From NCBI GenBank assembly GCA_031422315.1, contig JANOQN010000037.1, positions 1 to 64,000 of the forward strand: a stretch of DNA of 64,000 nt, written 5' to 3'. A program made the position numbers and the translations under genes. How positions within the stretch are numbered: the first letter of the stretch is position 1; each line of letters begins with the position of its first letter. This stretch comes from JANNYA01 sp031422315 (GTDB lineage: Bacteria; Pseudomonadota; Gammaproteobacteria; Xanthomonadales; SZUA-5). Below, piece by piece: positions 26,963 to 36,057 of the stretch. The notes beneath the pieces are model-generated. The model made no database searches. It was not told where the DNA came from and was given only the letters and a program-made list of their open reading frames with translations.

Positions 26963-27646
26963 ATGAAAATTCCTCGTCTTCATTCACTGCGTGGCTTGTT
27001 CAACGAGGCCGCCAAAGCGCTGCCACCTACCGTTGATGCAACCACTGCGCCTGCTAAAGCGCTGAGTAAGGCGGCGCAGCGGCGCGCGAACGTTCAACCA
27101 GACAAGCCAGAGCCGCTTGACGATGGCGCGCTGTTTCGCGAATCCATGGGTGAGGTGCGCAAAATCGTAGCCAAAGCCGAACCGACGCGCCCAGCGCCGC
27201 CCGCGCCTGATGCGCGCATGAGCCGAGCCGATGAAGCACATGTGTTAATCGAGCTACATGAACTACCCGACAATGCCGATTTGCTCGAATGGAGCAGCTT
27301 AGAGGGCGCCGATCGCATGCAGTATTTGGCGAATGGCTATCCGCTGAAAATTCTACGCAAACTCAGGCGTGGGCAGTTCAAAGTGCAAGATGAGATTGAT
27401 CTGCATCACATGCCGCTTGCCGTCGCTAAAACTTCATTGAACGCATTTTTGCAAGAAGCCAAACAGCGGCGCATAGCTTGCGTGCTGCTGATTCACGGCA
27501 AAGGTTTGCGTTCTGGCAGCACTGGGCCCGTGCTGAAAAATATGCTAGATCGCGATTTACGGCGGCGCCAAGACGTGATCGGTTTTACCTCCGCGCCGCT
27601 AGCTCAAGGTGGAACTGGGGCGCTGTTGGTGCTGCTGAAAAGCTAA
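26963..27646 (+). CDS. Smr-domain protein (YdaL-like DNA/RNA nuclease candidate)
   Basis: A 227-residue cytoplasmic protein. The C-terminal ~85 residues form an Smr domain: DEIDLHHMPLAVAK with the LDLHG-type motif, then VLLIHGKGLRSGSTGPVLKNML and a final strand TGALLVLLK. E. coli SmrA (YdaL) has the same layout and nicks DNA. The first ~100 residues are low in predicted structure. ATG 26963 begins MKIPRLHSLRGLF; upstream in-frame sequence lies in the divergent surE leader. Catalytic activity is inferred from the family. Confidence 0.85.
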   Translation: MKIPRLHSLRGLFNEAAKALPPTVDATTAPAKALSKAAQRRANVQPDKPEPLDDGALFRESMGEVRKIVAKAEPTRPAPPAPDARMSRADEAHVLIELHELPDNADLLEWSSLEGADRMQYLANGYPLKILRKLRRGQFKVQDEIDLHHMPLAVAKTSLNAFLQEAKQRRIACVLLIHGKGLRSGSTGPVLKNMLDRDLRRRQDVIGFTSAPLAQGGTGALLVLLKS

Positions 27647-27797
27647 AGGAGCTGCCGGTCACGCTGATTGCAACAATTGGCGATCTATTTGAACCGCCCG
27701 CTGTTGCAAGTTAAGAAAGCGCGCTATATTGATGCAGATTCTCACACGCACTCAGCACTTTGAAATTTCATCACCACCTTTTTGGAAGGAGTTTGGC

Positions 27798-28061
27798 ATG
27801 ACCGATTTAAATGCACAGTTTGACGCCGCTGCGGAAGCAGTTAAAACGCTGCCCGAGCGGCCTGATAATGAAATGCTGCTGCGGCTTTACGGGCTTTACA
27901 AGCAAGGCAGCGAGGGCGATGTTAAAGGCGACAAACCCGGCTTTTTTGACTTCAAAGGTGGCGCAAAATATGACGCCTGGGACAAGCTCAAAGGCACAAG
28001 CGAGGTGAAAGCGAAAGAAGATTACGTCAAGCTGGTCAAACGCCTGGGCGGGCAGTTTTAG
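27798..28061 (+). CDS. Acyl-CoA-binding protein
   Basis: An 87-residue four-helix acyl-CoA-binding protein (ACBP) that would buffer long-chain acyl-CoA. Seen: N-terminal DLNAQFDAAAEAVKTLP, the YGLYKQGSEGD helix-turn, and KYDAWDKLKGTS ... KEDYVKLVKRL, with the conserved Tyr/Lys residues that bind the CoA phosphate. GGAAGGAG lies ahead of ATG 27798, which settles the start. A TetR regulator follows after a MITE-like element. Joint action in fatty-acid control is possible but only suggested by position. Confidence 0.93.
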   Translation: MTDLNAQFDAAAEAVKTLPERPDNEMLLRLYGLYKQGSEGDVKGDKPGFFDFKGGAKYDAWDKLKGTSEVKAKEDYVKLVKRLGGQF

Positions 28062-28152
28062 ACAAATTCCATTGACGAATATCTTTGCAGCAAGCTCGCG
28101 GTTTACAGTATTCGCGACGCATGGCGCCGACCAAAATCGGCGGCCTAATTCA

Positions 28153-28291
28153 GGGAACCTCTAAAAACCTCATTTTCTAAGTCAAGCTAGGCGCGAATGA
28201 CAAAAATGGAGGCGGTATATGGTTGATATATAACGACATTTTTTTTGAGCAACGACGCTTCAAAACGAAAATGGGGTTTTTAGAGGTTCCC
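28153..28291. mobile_element. MITE-like palindromic element, 139 bp
   Basis: Terminal inverted repeats of 25 bp match at 24 positions: 28153-28177 (starting GGGAACCTCTAAAAACC) and 28267-28291 (ending GGTTTTTAGAGGTTCCC). The interior is also loosely self-complementary and has no coding capacity. This is the layout of a non-autonomous miniature inverted-repeat element. I see no clear target-site duplication. It ends 19 bases before the tetR start, so it lies across that gene's promoter region. Confidence 0.8.
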
Positions 28292-28310
28292 TACAGCCTG
28301 GGAGGGCAAT

Positions 28311-28970
28311 ATGACAGCACCAGCAGCGCCAGCGCCACCGAAAACGCGAGATCGCATTCTGACGATCAGCTTAGAGATGTTCAACGCGCAAGGCGAGCCG
28401 AACGTCACTACGAATCACATTGCCGACGAGCTGGAAATTAGCCCGGGTAATTTGTACTACCACTTTCGCAATAAAGACGACATTGTCGAGCATCTGTTTA
28501 CCGCATTCGAAACCAGAATGGATCGCGCACTAATGACGCCGGATGCCAGATTGCCGAACTTAGAAGATTTATGGCTGCAAATGCATCTGGTGTTCGAGTG
28601 CATTTGGGAATATCGCTTCGTTTATCGCGATTTGGTCGATTTACTAAGCCGCAATCGCAAGCTGAAAATGCATTTTTCAAGGATACTCAAACGCGGCCAA
28701 GAAAGCATCGTTGCGGTGTGCAAAGGCCTGGTCGAAACCGGCACCATGACCGCCAGCCCGGTAGAAATTGAAACCGTCGCGCAGCATATTTTGCTTACCA
28801 CCACGTTTTGGCTCAACTTTCAACATATCCGCCCTGCGACCGCTAGCGCGAAGGCAGACCAGTCCGATTTGGGGCGCGGCGCCTATTTGGTCATGATGTT
28901 GCTAGCGCCCTATTTGCGAGAAGCCGAACGCAGCCACTTGAATAAATTGGCGCAGCAGTATTTGAATTAG
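28311..28970 (+). CDS. TetR-family transcriptional regulator
   Basis: A 219-residue repressor. The N-terminal TetR domain is clear: RDRILTISLEMFNAQGEPNVTTNHIADELEISPGNLYYHFRNKDDIV, with the helix-turn-helix at about residues 30-60. The C-terminal ligand domain (about 75-215) is helical and of no ligand class that I recognise. GGGAGG precedes ATG 28311. The promoter must overlap or lie within the adjacent MITE-like element. The divergent or upstream ACBP gene is the nearest candidate target. Confidence 0.9.
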   Translation: MTAPAAPAPPKTRDRILTISLEMFNAQGEPNVTTNHIADELEISPGNLYYHFRNKDDIVEHLFTAFETRMDRALMTPDARLPNLEDLWLQMHLVFECIWEYRFVYRDLVDLLSRNRKLKMHFSRILKRGQESIVAVCKGLVETGTMTASPVEIETVAQHILLTTTFWLNFQHIRPATASAKADQSDLGRGAYLVMMLLAPYLREAERSHLNKLAQQYLN

Positions 28971-29107
28971 GTGAAGTAAGACGAGGTAAGGGAAGGTGAG
29001 GGCGGTGAAGCCTGCAACAATGCGTTGCAACCGCTTAGAAAAGTGCCTCAGTCAAACTGAACACGATTTGCTATGCTCGCGGGCTTCCTCTTTTGGCTCG
29101 GTGGCTC

Positions 29108-30577
29108 ATGCGCTATTCCTTAAATTCAACGCGTCCGCGCGCACTCGATGCTCAGCTCGCCATTGTTGGGCTGTACGATGATCGCATGCTGAGTAGTGCG
29201 CTGGCCGAATTTGATGAGCTCAGCGGCGGGCAAATCAAGCTGCTAATCGAAACCGGCGATCTTAGCGGAAAGCTGGGTAACACACAGATTTTGTTCAACT
29301 TACCCGGCATGCCAACCAAGCGCGTGCTGGTGGTTGGGCTTGGTGAACAACGCAAGTTTGACGCAGTAAAATTTCAGCGCGTGCTCCGCGATTCTCTGCG
29401 CGCCGCGCGCAGCACCCCCGCGATCAGCGCCGTGACCTATTTGATCGAACTTGAAGTGCCCGGCAAAGATTTAGCCTGGAAGCTTTCACAAGCGGTGCTA
29501 ATCAGCAATTACGCCAGCTATCGATATGCGGCCACGCTGAAAGCAAAGCCCGAGCAAACGCTGATTGATTTAGCCTTCACAGCGTCTGCGCAGGTTCAGC
29601 CCGTTTTGGAGCAGGCGCTCGCGCTGGCAATGGGCGTGCAGCAGGCGCGTGAGCTTGGCAATTTGCCGCCAAATATTTGCACGCCGGCCTATTTGGCTGA
29701 GCAAGCGCACGTTTGGGCAAAGGCATTTGAGAATTGCAGCACCGAAGTGCTTGAACAGCCTGAAATGGAAGCGCTCGGCATGGGTGCACTTTTGGCCGTT
29801 GCGCGCGGCAGCGCCAACACGCCGCGTCTGATTATCATGCGCTACCAAGGCGCAGGCGATGCGCAGCCGTACGTGTTTGTCGGCAAGGGCATCACGTTTG
29901 ACACTGGCGGCATCAACATCAAACCCAGCGCTGGCATGGAAGAAATGAAGTTTGATATGTGCGGCGCAGGCGCAGTGTTTGGCCTGATGGAAACGGTTGC
30001 GCGCGTGCGCCCGCCGCTGAACGTGATTGGCGTAGTTCCGGCCGTGGAAAACATGCCCGATGGCGCTAGTTATCGCCCATCAGATGTCGTCAAAACTATG
30101 GCCGGGCATTTTGTTGAGATCCTCAATACTGACGCCGAAGGAAGGCTTGTGTTGTGTGATGCGATTACTTACGCGCTGCGCTTTAAGCCAACCACGCTGA
30201 TCGATATCGCTACGCTCACCGGCGCTTGCGTGGTGGCATTGGGCGGCGTGGCCACGGGCCTGCTAAGCAAGCACGATGATCTAGCCGCTGAGCTACTCGA
30301 TGCCGGCGAACACATGCTTGATCGCGCTTGGCGCTTGCCGCTGTGGGATGAATATCAAAGCCAGCTCGACACCGGCTACGCTGATTTTGCTAACTTGGGC
30401 GGTAAAAACGCGGGCGCAATTACCGCCGCTTGTTTTCTATCACGCTTCACTGAAGGCCAACGCTGGGCGCACTTAGATATTGCCGGCACCGCGTGGGATT
30501 CTGGCCGAAAAGGCACGGCCACCGGCAGGCCCGTCGCATTGCTTGCGCACTGGCTATTGAGCAAGCAAAGCGCCTGA
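29108..30577 (+). CDS. pepA: Leucyl aminopeptidase (M17)
   Basis: Hexameric manganese/zinc aminopeptidase, also a DNA-binding accessory factor in E. coli. The M17 signature NTDAEGRLVLCDA is present, with the metal-binding lysine in VGKGITFDTGGINIKPSAGMEEMKFDM and a KNAGAITAACFLSRF segment near the C-terminus. ATG 29108 (MRYSLNSTRPRALDAQL) is preferred to TTG 29093; 489 residues is normal for the family. bioC follows with overlap or near-contact. Confidence 0.96.
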   Translation: MRYSLNSTRPRALDAQLAIVGLYDDRMLSSALAEFDELSGGQIKLLIETGDLSGKLGNTQILFNLPGMPTKRVLVVGLGEQRKFDAVKFQRVLRDSLRAARSTPAISAVTYLIELEVPGKDLAWKLSQAVLISNYASYRYAATLKAKPEQTLIDLAFTASAQVQPVLEQALALAMGVQQARELGNLPPNICTPAYLAEQAHVWAKAFENCSTEVLEQPEMEALGMGALLAVARGSANTPRLIIMRYQGAGDAQPYVFVGKGITFDTGGINIKPSAGMEEMKFDMCGAGAVFGLMETVARVRPPLNVIGVVPAVENMPDGASYRPSDVVKTMAGHFVEILNTDAEGRLVLCDAITYALRFKPTTLIDIATLTGACVVALGGVATGLLSKHDDLAAELLDAGEHMLDRAWRLPLWDEYQSQLDTGYADFANLGGKNAGAITAACFLSRFTEGQRWAHLDIAGTAWDSGRKGTATGRPVALLAHWLLSKQSA

Positions 30578-31467
30578 TTGATAAAAGCGCCACCTTAGTT
30601 CGGCACAACATCCGCGCGCATTTTGAACGCGCGGCGAAAAGCTACGACAAGGCCGCAGCGCTCCAGCACGAAGTTGAAGCGCGACTGCAAGATCGGCTCA
30701 GCTTAATTAAAGCCCCGCCGGGTTTAATCGCCGATATTGGCGCAGGCCCAGGTCGAGGCGCGTTAGAACTACAAAAGCGATATCCGAAGGCGCAGGTTAT
30801 TGCCATTGATCTCGCGCTAGCCATGCTGCAGCAGGCGCGCGCACAGCAATCCAGATTTGCCAGATGGCGCAGGCCGCTGCACACAATTTGCGCCGACGCC
30901 CAAAAGCTACCCGTACAAAGCGCATGTTTGGACGTGCTGTATTCCAATTTATGTATCCAGTGGTGCGAGAACTTAACTGAGCTATTCGCCGAATGGCGCC
31001 GCGTTATGAAACCCGGTGCCTTATTGCTATTTTCCAGCTTCGGGCCCGACACCCTGCACGAGCTTCGCAGCGCCTGGGCGGCCGTCGATGCCGGCGCACA
31101 CGTCAACCCATTTTTCGACATGCACACCGTAGGCGACGCGCTCTTAGCTGCTGGGTTTCGTGATCCAGTATTAGAAACCGATCGCTTCAGCCTCAGCTAT
31201 TCGAGCCCGAGCAGCTTGCTCCAAGAGCTAAAAGCTATTGGCGCCAGCAATGCGCTACAAAACAGGAAACCTGGATTAGGCGGCCGCTCGGCGCTCAGCG
31301 CCATGCAAAATGCTTACCCAAGACGCGCAGATGGTTCGATTACCGCGACTTATGAAGTGGTTTACGCCAGCGCGTTTGCCCCGCCCGATGGTGCGCCGAT
31401 ACGTCAAAGCGGGGTTGAGGTTGCGAGTGTGGCGGTGGACAAGATTCCGATTCGTAGAAAATCATAA
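30493..31467 (+). CDS. bioC: Malonyl-ACP O-methyltransferase BioC
   Basis: SAM-dependent methyltransferase that starts pimeloyl synthesis for biotin. The conserved N-terminus RAHFERAAKSYDKAAALQHEVEARL and SAM motif IADIGAGPGRGALELQKRYP are followed by LDVLYSNLCIQWC and the FSSFGPDTLHELRSAW block typical of BioC. The homologous part starts near 30600; no ATG, GTG or TTG lies close by in frame. GTG 30493 overlaps pepA by 85 bases; CTG 30574 or ATT 30577 at the pepA stop would give a better protein and tight coupling. No other bio genes are in the window. Confidence 0.88.
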   Translation: MGFWPKRHGHRQARRIACALAIEQAKRLIDKSATLVRHNIRAHFERAAKSYDKAAALQHEVEARLQDRLSLIKAPPGLIADIGAGPGRGALELQKRYPKAQVIAIDLALAMLQQARAQQSRFARWRRPLHTICADAQKLPVQSACLDVLYSNLCIQWCENLTELFAEWRRVMKPGALLLFSSFGPDTLHELRSAWAAVDAGAHVNPFFDMHTVGDALLAAGFRDPVLETDRFSLSYSSPSSLLQELKAIGASNALQNRKPGLGGRSALSAMQNAYPRRADGSITATYEVVYASAFAPPDGAPIRQSGVEVASVAVDKIPIRRKS

Positions 31468-31590
31468 TGCTTTTGCCCCAAATTACTGAACTCACGCTTT
31501 GACATAAGTGAGCAAATCTGCGAATAAAAGCGCCAAAATCTCAGATTTGGCGATCAATATAGCGCGCCACGGCAATTCAAGTTAAAACTT

Positions 31591-31658
31591 CTCAGTTGAA
31601 CGTTAGAAACTCAGTTACTTAACTGAGTAATCAGTCTAATATTCGCTGTCACTCAGTT
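31591..31658. promoter_or_regulatory. Repeated CTCAGTT motif with a 20-bp palindrome upstream of the subtilase
   Basis: CTCAGTT occurs at 31591, 31610 and 31652, spaced 19 and 42 bases. The middle copy is part of a perfect palindrome ACTCAGTTA-CT-TAACTGAGT (31609-31628). All lie 60-125 bases before the GTG start of the S8 protease. The pattern suggests cooperative binding of a regulator; which one is unknown. Confidence 0.5.
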
Positions 31659-31715
31659 GTAACTCGCCATCAAATCAATCCTTCTTTTTTCACCTTTCAG
31701 TCAGGATTTAAACCC

Positions 31716-34700
31716 GTGAATTCAATACTTATTCGACGCCAAAAAGTCAGTGCAATTGCGATATCTATCGCGTTGATGCTGGCCGCCTTACCCGGCACTT
31801 CATCTGTTCCCGATCAGCGCGTTCAAGCGGTCACGCAACCGACACCAAACGCCGTTGTCAATGCAACTAACGGCAAACTACTCGTACTCAATAGCGGTAT
31901 TTTTGACCCACAGTCCAGCCGAATCAGCGATAGTGAATTTCGATTTGCTCCGGTAACCGATGCACACTATTTTATCGTGCAGTTTGAAGTGGGCAAGATG
32001 CTAAGTGCTGAAGGCCTAGCGAAGCTTGGTTTTAAGGTTGCTGGCTATGTGCCAAACAATGCCTATCTCGTCGATGCATCAGGCTTTGACAAAAAAACGC
32101 TGGAAGCACTGCCCAATGTTCGCTTTGTCGGCGCTTGGCTACCCGAATACAAAGTCAGCTCAACTATACGAAACCACGTTCAGACTGAGACTAGCGTGAT
32201 TGTTGAGGTACTTGGATTTCAAGGCGCCGCTGCAGGTAAGCTCGAATCCTCGTTGATTAATGCGCGCTTGATGCAGGCCAGCGTGAAAGCCGATGCATCC
32301 GCCAACATTGCCAAAGTGCGCGTTAGCGTTGCGGGTAAAGACTTAAAAGATTTTGTCGAGCAGCTGGCCGCCATCGGCGAAGTTGCATGGATTGATCGTT
32401 TCGAATTACCTGAGCTGCATAACGTCGATTCGGTTGGCCCAATTCAATCGGGTCTAGCTTCAAGCAATCCACCGAGCCCCACAGCAGCCAGCATTTGGGC
32501 GCGCGGCATTATGGGAACGGGTCAAATTGTTGCGGTCATTGATTCGGGCATGGATCGAAATCAGGCGTTTTTTAATCGCTACAACCGTATTGGTTTAAAC
32601 AACGAAATTACTGACGCCACCACTATCGCCCCACCAACGCCAGGTCCGACATTCCCAAATCGAAAAGTGTTTGGTTACTTTGTTATGCCCGGTGCATCAG
32701 GTTACGACGACAATCAAACTTGCCCAGGTGGAAACAGCACCGGTTTCCATGGTACCCACGTTAGTGGCACCGTGGCAGGCGATTCCGGCACAGCGACTAC
32801 ACCGCTAGCCATCCAGTATGACAATGGCGATGGCATGGCACCGCAAGCGCAAATTCTGTTTATGGACATAGGCAACGACACAACTGGCTGCTTAAGCGGT
32901 GATGCCGGGCCAAATATGTTTTTAGCGGCGCGCAATGCAGGGTCTTTTATCTCTAATAACAGCTACGGCTCTGGAAACTCTGGCAGTTACAATGCGCGCG
33001 ATATTGAAATCGATGACACGCTTTGGGCCACTGAAGATTTATTGATAGCGTTTTCAGCTGGCAACAGTGGTTCCGGTGCTGGCACCATTGGTCACCCTGC
33101 ACATGCAAAACATGCATTGACGGTTGGTGCGCTTAATCATGGCGCGTCTACCACGATTGTTGGGTTCTCCAGCCGTGGTCCAACCACTGATGGCCGTCGC
33201 AAGCCAGACATTCAAGCTCCAGGCGTTGCCATTATTTCTGCACGTGGAAATGATGACGACGCTAGCCCGCCAGCCAATCTAAACGATGCTGGCACAGCAA
33301 GTTTGTCCGGCACCTCTATGTCAAGCCCAACCGTCGCAGGCGGCGCAGCATTAATGCGGCAATACTTTGTTGATGGCTGGTATCCAACTGGCGTAGCCAG
33401 TGCCAATGATCAGCGCAAACCGCTCGGCGCAGAAATGAAAGCCGTGCTGCTCAACGGCACCGGCATGATTTCAACCGCGCCAGATAACAACTACGGCTGG
33501 GGCCGCATATTTTTAGATCGTAATTTGTTCTTCCCGGGTGACTCGCGCGATCTGCGCACCTTCGCCCGTAAAAATGAAGCGGGTGTGCGCACCGGGCAAA
33601 GCCATAGCTACGAGATCAATGTGGCGGCAGGCCAGGAATTTCGTGCAACTTTAGTCTGGTATGACCCAGCAGGAACCGCAGGCGCAGCGCGCGCGCTCGT
33701 CAATAACCTGGATTTAGAAGTGAGCGACGGCACCAATGTTTATCGCGGCAATGTCATCAGCGGTAGCGGAGCGGCGGCGAATTCAACCACGGGCGGCGTT
33801 GCTGACATTACCAATCCAGTCGAACAGGTTGTTTTGACCGCACCCGTTGCTGGCACCTACACCATTACCGTCAGGGGTTTAGCGGTGCCGGGTAACGGCG
33901 TGTTTGGATCCGATCGCCAAGGCTACGGCCTTGCGGTATCGTCATCCGCAGTTGCAAGCGCCGTTGTGTTAGCACCCGGCACGCCCGTGCTTTCAAACAC
34001 CGCTGGCACAATCAGCGCAGCAATTACGCCGATAGCAGGTGCAACCAGCTATCAGCTATATCGGGCTACAGGCACCTGCGCCAGCGCCAATGCGCAAGAC
34101 TTTCAGCTCATAGCAACTTCAGCCACCACTGCAATCACCGACGATTCCAGCCAAGGCGGCTTTAGCTACGCCTACAAAGTACGCGGCGCCGACAGCAACG
34201 GCGAAGGCCCGATCAGCGCATGTGCGCAAATCGTTTCAACTGCGCCCTGCACATTAACGCCAAGCTTTAATGCAGCGTCCATTGCGGCGTCGAAAATCTC
34301 ACCGACCGATTGCGCCACCCGCATCAGCTGGACGCCCGGCGTAAGCGCCTGCCCACTTGGCACCAACATCCGCCACAGCGTGTTTCGATCAACCGATCCG
34401 TTCTTTACTCCAGCGGCCGGCAATCGAATCGCCACCAACGTCAGTGGGCCCGAGTTTGTCGATACCACTGCCGCAGCGCTAACCACCTACTTTTACGCAG
34501 TACGCGCAGAGGACAGCACTACAGGAAACCCAGGCCCGAATGGCGGCAATGAAACCAACGCCACCGTGCGCTTGAAATACACCCCAGCCGCAGGCACTAC
34601 GCCAGGCACATTCACTGATGGCGCTGATTCTCCATCATTCCTAGAAATGGATGCGCCCTGGTATTTGAGCAACACAAATGCGAGCGCTGGAACGCTTAGC

Positions 34701-35174
34701 TATCGCAACTCCGCACCTGGATCATTGCTTTACTCACCCGACGTGTGCGCCGCGGTCACCACGCCATCACTAGCGATTACTGCCGGTGCCATGCTGAGCT
34801 ACAAAGCCCGGTTCAATCTTGAGCAAAACTGGGACGGCGTCATCGTTGAAATCTCCACCAACAACGGCGCAACCTGGGCTGGCCTTCCACCCGCAGCAGG
34901 CTATCCAGGAACACTCAGCGCTACCCAAGGCAATGCGTGCGGTTATCCAGCAACCCAAGGCGCATTCACTGGCTCCAGCGCGAATGCCTTCGTGACTGCA
35001 AGTTCTGATCTTGCCAGCTTCGCCGGTCAAAACGCGCGCATTCGCTGGCGCTTCACTGCCGATAGCGGCGCTGAAGAGCTCGGGTTCTTCCTGGACGAAG
35101 TACAAATCACCAATTCAAGCACCCCAGCGGCCTGTTCTGCAGGTGATTTTGTCTATCGAAATGGCTTTGAATAG
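31716..35174 (+). CDS. Secreted subtilisin-like serine protease (S8) with FN3-type repeats and C-terminal F-E motif
   Basis: An 1152-residue exported protease. Signal peptide about residues 10-30 (VSAIAISIALMLAALPG), pro-domain to ~240, then the subtilase domain: Asp276 in VAVIDSGMD, His345 in GFHGTHVSGT, oxyanion Asn in AFSAGNSGS, and Ser534 in LSGTSMSSPTVAGG. A pre-peptidase-type beta domain follows (about 635-750), then two FN3-like repeats (about 755-960) and a jelly-roll module (about 1000-1140, LGFFLDEVQI). The chain ends FVYRNGFE. GTG 31716 follows AGGA. A strong terminator lies 22 bases downstream. Confidence 0.9.
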   Translation: MNSILIRRQKVSAIAISIALMLAALPGTSSVPDQRVQAVTQPTPNAVVNATNGKLLVLNSGIFDPQSSRISDSEFRFAPVTDAHYFIVQFEVGKMLSAEGLAKLGFKVAGYVPNNAYLVDASGFDKKTLEALPNVRFVGAWLPEYKVSSTIRNHVQTETSVIVEVLGFQGAAAGKLESSLINARLMQASVKADASANIAKVRVSVAGKDLKDFVEQLAAIGEVAWIDRFELPELHNVDSVGPIQSGLASSNPPSPTAASIWARGIMGTGQIVAVIDSGMDRNQAFFNRYNRIGLNNEITDATTIAPPTPGPTFPNRKVFGYFVMPGASGYDDNQTCPGGNSTGFHGTHVSGTVAGDSGTATTPLAIQYDNGDGMAPQAQILFMDIGNDTTGCLSGDAGPNMFLAARNAGSFISNNSYGSGNSGSYNARDIEIDDTLWATEDLLIAFSAGNSGSGAGTIGHPAHAKHALTVGALNHGASTTIVGFSSRGPTTDGRRKPDIQAPGVAIISARGNDDDASPPANLNDAGTASLSGTSMSSPTVAGGAALMRQYFVDGWYPTGVASANDQRKPLGAEMKAVLLNGTGMISTAPDNNYGWGRIFLDRNLFFPGDSRDLRTFARKNEAGVRTGQSHSYEINVAAGQEFRATLVWYDPAGTAGAARALVNNLDLEVSDGTNVYRGNVISGSGAAANSTTGGVADITNPVEQVVLTAPVAGTYTITVRGLAVPGNGVFGSDRQGYGLAVSSSAVASAVVLAPGTPVLSNTAGTISAAITPIAGATSYQLYRATGTCASANAQDFQLIATSATTAITDDSSQGGFSYAYKVRGADSNGEGPISACAQIVSTAPCTLTPSFNAASIAASKISPTDCATRISWTPGVSACPLGTNIRHSVFRSTDPFFTPAAGNRIATNVSGPEFVDTTAAALTTYFYAVRAEDSTTGNPGPNGGNETNATVRLKYTPAAGTTPGTFTDGADSPSFLEMDAPWYLSNTNASAGTLSYRNSAPGSLLYSPDVCAAVTTPSLAITAGAMLSYKARFNLEQNWDGVIVEISTNNGATWAGLPPAAGYPGTLSATQGNACGYPATQGAFTGSSANAFVTASSDLASFAGQNARIRWRFTADSGAEELGFFLDEVQITNSSTPAACSAGDFVYRNGFE

Positions 35175-35196
35175 CTTGAGTTAGCAGCACATGAGT

Positions 35197-35230
35197 AAAA
35201 ACAAACCCTGCGTAAGCGGGGTTTGTTTTT
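35197..35230 (+). terminator. Rho-independent terminator of the subtilase gene
   Basis: A stem of AAAAACAAACCC and GGGTTTGTTTTT around a short GTAA-type loop, with an A run before and a T run after, so it can work in both directions. It separates the protease from the sigma factor gene. Confidence 0.85.
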
Positions 35231-35341
35231 GGGGGAGCGTATCGCTACCAACATCGGCAAAAAAAGATAAATTGAAAAGACGCAGAATAATTCGGGTGCC
35301 AGCATCAACGTCTTGCTCCAAAATCCAGTAGCCGCACGAAT

Positions 35342-35932
35342 ATGCCTTCCGATCCAGACCTAACCCGACTACTACAGCAATGGCGCAGTGGTGATCGCGG
35401 CAATGAAGCAAAGCTATTTGAGCAGATTTACCCCATGCTCCGCACCATTGCAGGGCATCGAATGCGGGAAGGTCATGCCATGACCATGCAGGCCACTGAA
35501 ATTGCCAATGAGTGTTTTATTCGCCTGATTGACTCGCCTAGCGCGATACTTTCACGCGAACAATTTTTCGCATTAGCCAGCACGGTGATTCGTCGAATCA
35601 TCATTGACCATTTTCGCGAGCGCCAAGCGCAAAAACGCGGCGGTGACGTTGTGAAAGTGTCGATCCAACAATTGCCTGACACCGAACAACCGCACGAAGT
35701 TTACAGTGATGCGGATTGGATAAAGATCGATCAATTACTAAGCGCGCTTGCGAAAAGTGATCCTGAAGGCGCTCGCGTTGTTGAGCTACGTTACTTCATG
35801 GGAATGAGCTTGCAACAGGCAGCAGCATCACTCAACGTTTCGGTATCCACAGTTCAACGCCAATGGCGCACAGCTCGCGCTTGGCTCCATAGTAGGTTGG
35901 CGGAGCCGGAAACCCCTTCGTTAATGTGTTAA
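35342..35932 (+). CDS. ECF RNA polymerase sigma factor (ECF43/TIGR02999 type)
   Basis: A 196-residue extracytoplasmic-function sigma factor. Region 2 reads ATEIANECFIRLIDSPS ... LASTVIRRIIIDHFRERQAQKRGG, with the -10 recognition helix at the end; region 4 is ARVVELRYFMGMSLQQAAASLNVSVSTVQRQWRTARAWL. The ATxxxNE start of region 2.2 and the kinase gene next door fit the ECF43 class, in which a Ser/Thr kinase activates the sigma factor by phosphorylation (EcfK-PknS of Xanthomonas citri, EcfP-PknT of Vibrio). No anti-sigma gene is adjacent. The phospho-acceptor residue cannot be fixed by eye. Confidence 0.85.
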   Translation: MPSDPDLTRLLQQWRSGDRGNEAKLFEQIYPMLRTIAGHRMREGHAMTMQATEIANECFIRLIDSPSAILSREQFFALASTVIRRIIIDHFRERQAQKRGGDVVKVSIQQLPDTEQPHEVYSDADWIKIDQLLSALAKSDPEGARVVELRYFMGMSLQQAAASLNVSVSTVQRQWRTARAWLHSRLAEPETPSLMC

Positions 35933-36057
35933 CAAATCATCAACAATTAACTAGTATTCACTACTCTTCGGATTCCTGACCACTTTTTCCTAGGAGTTAC
36001 GAGTTAAACAGCAATCTTGAAATTTTTTCTACTTATAAAAATCAAAACCAAACCCTC

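Noticed and set aside
28223..28441. 72-codon ORF running through the MITE-like element into tetR
   Set aside because: It crosses the terminal repeat and then reads tetR out of frame.
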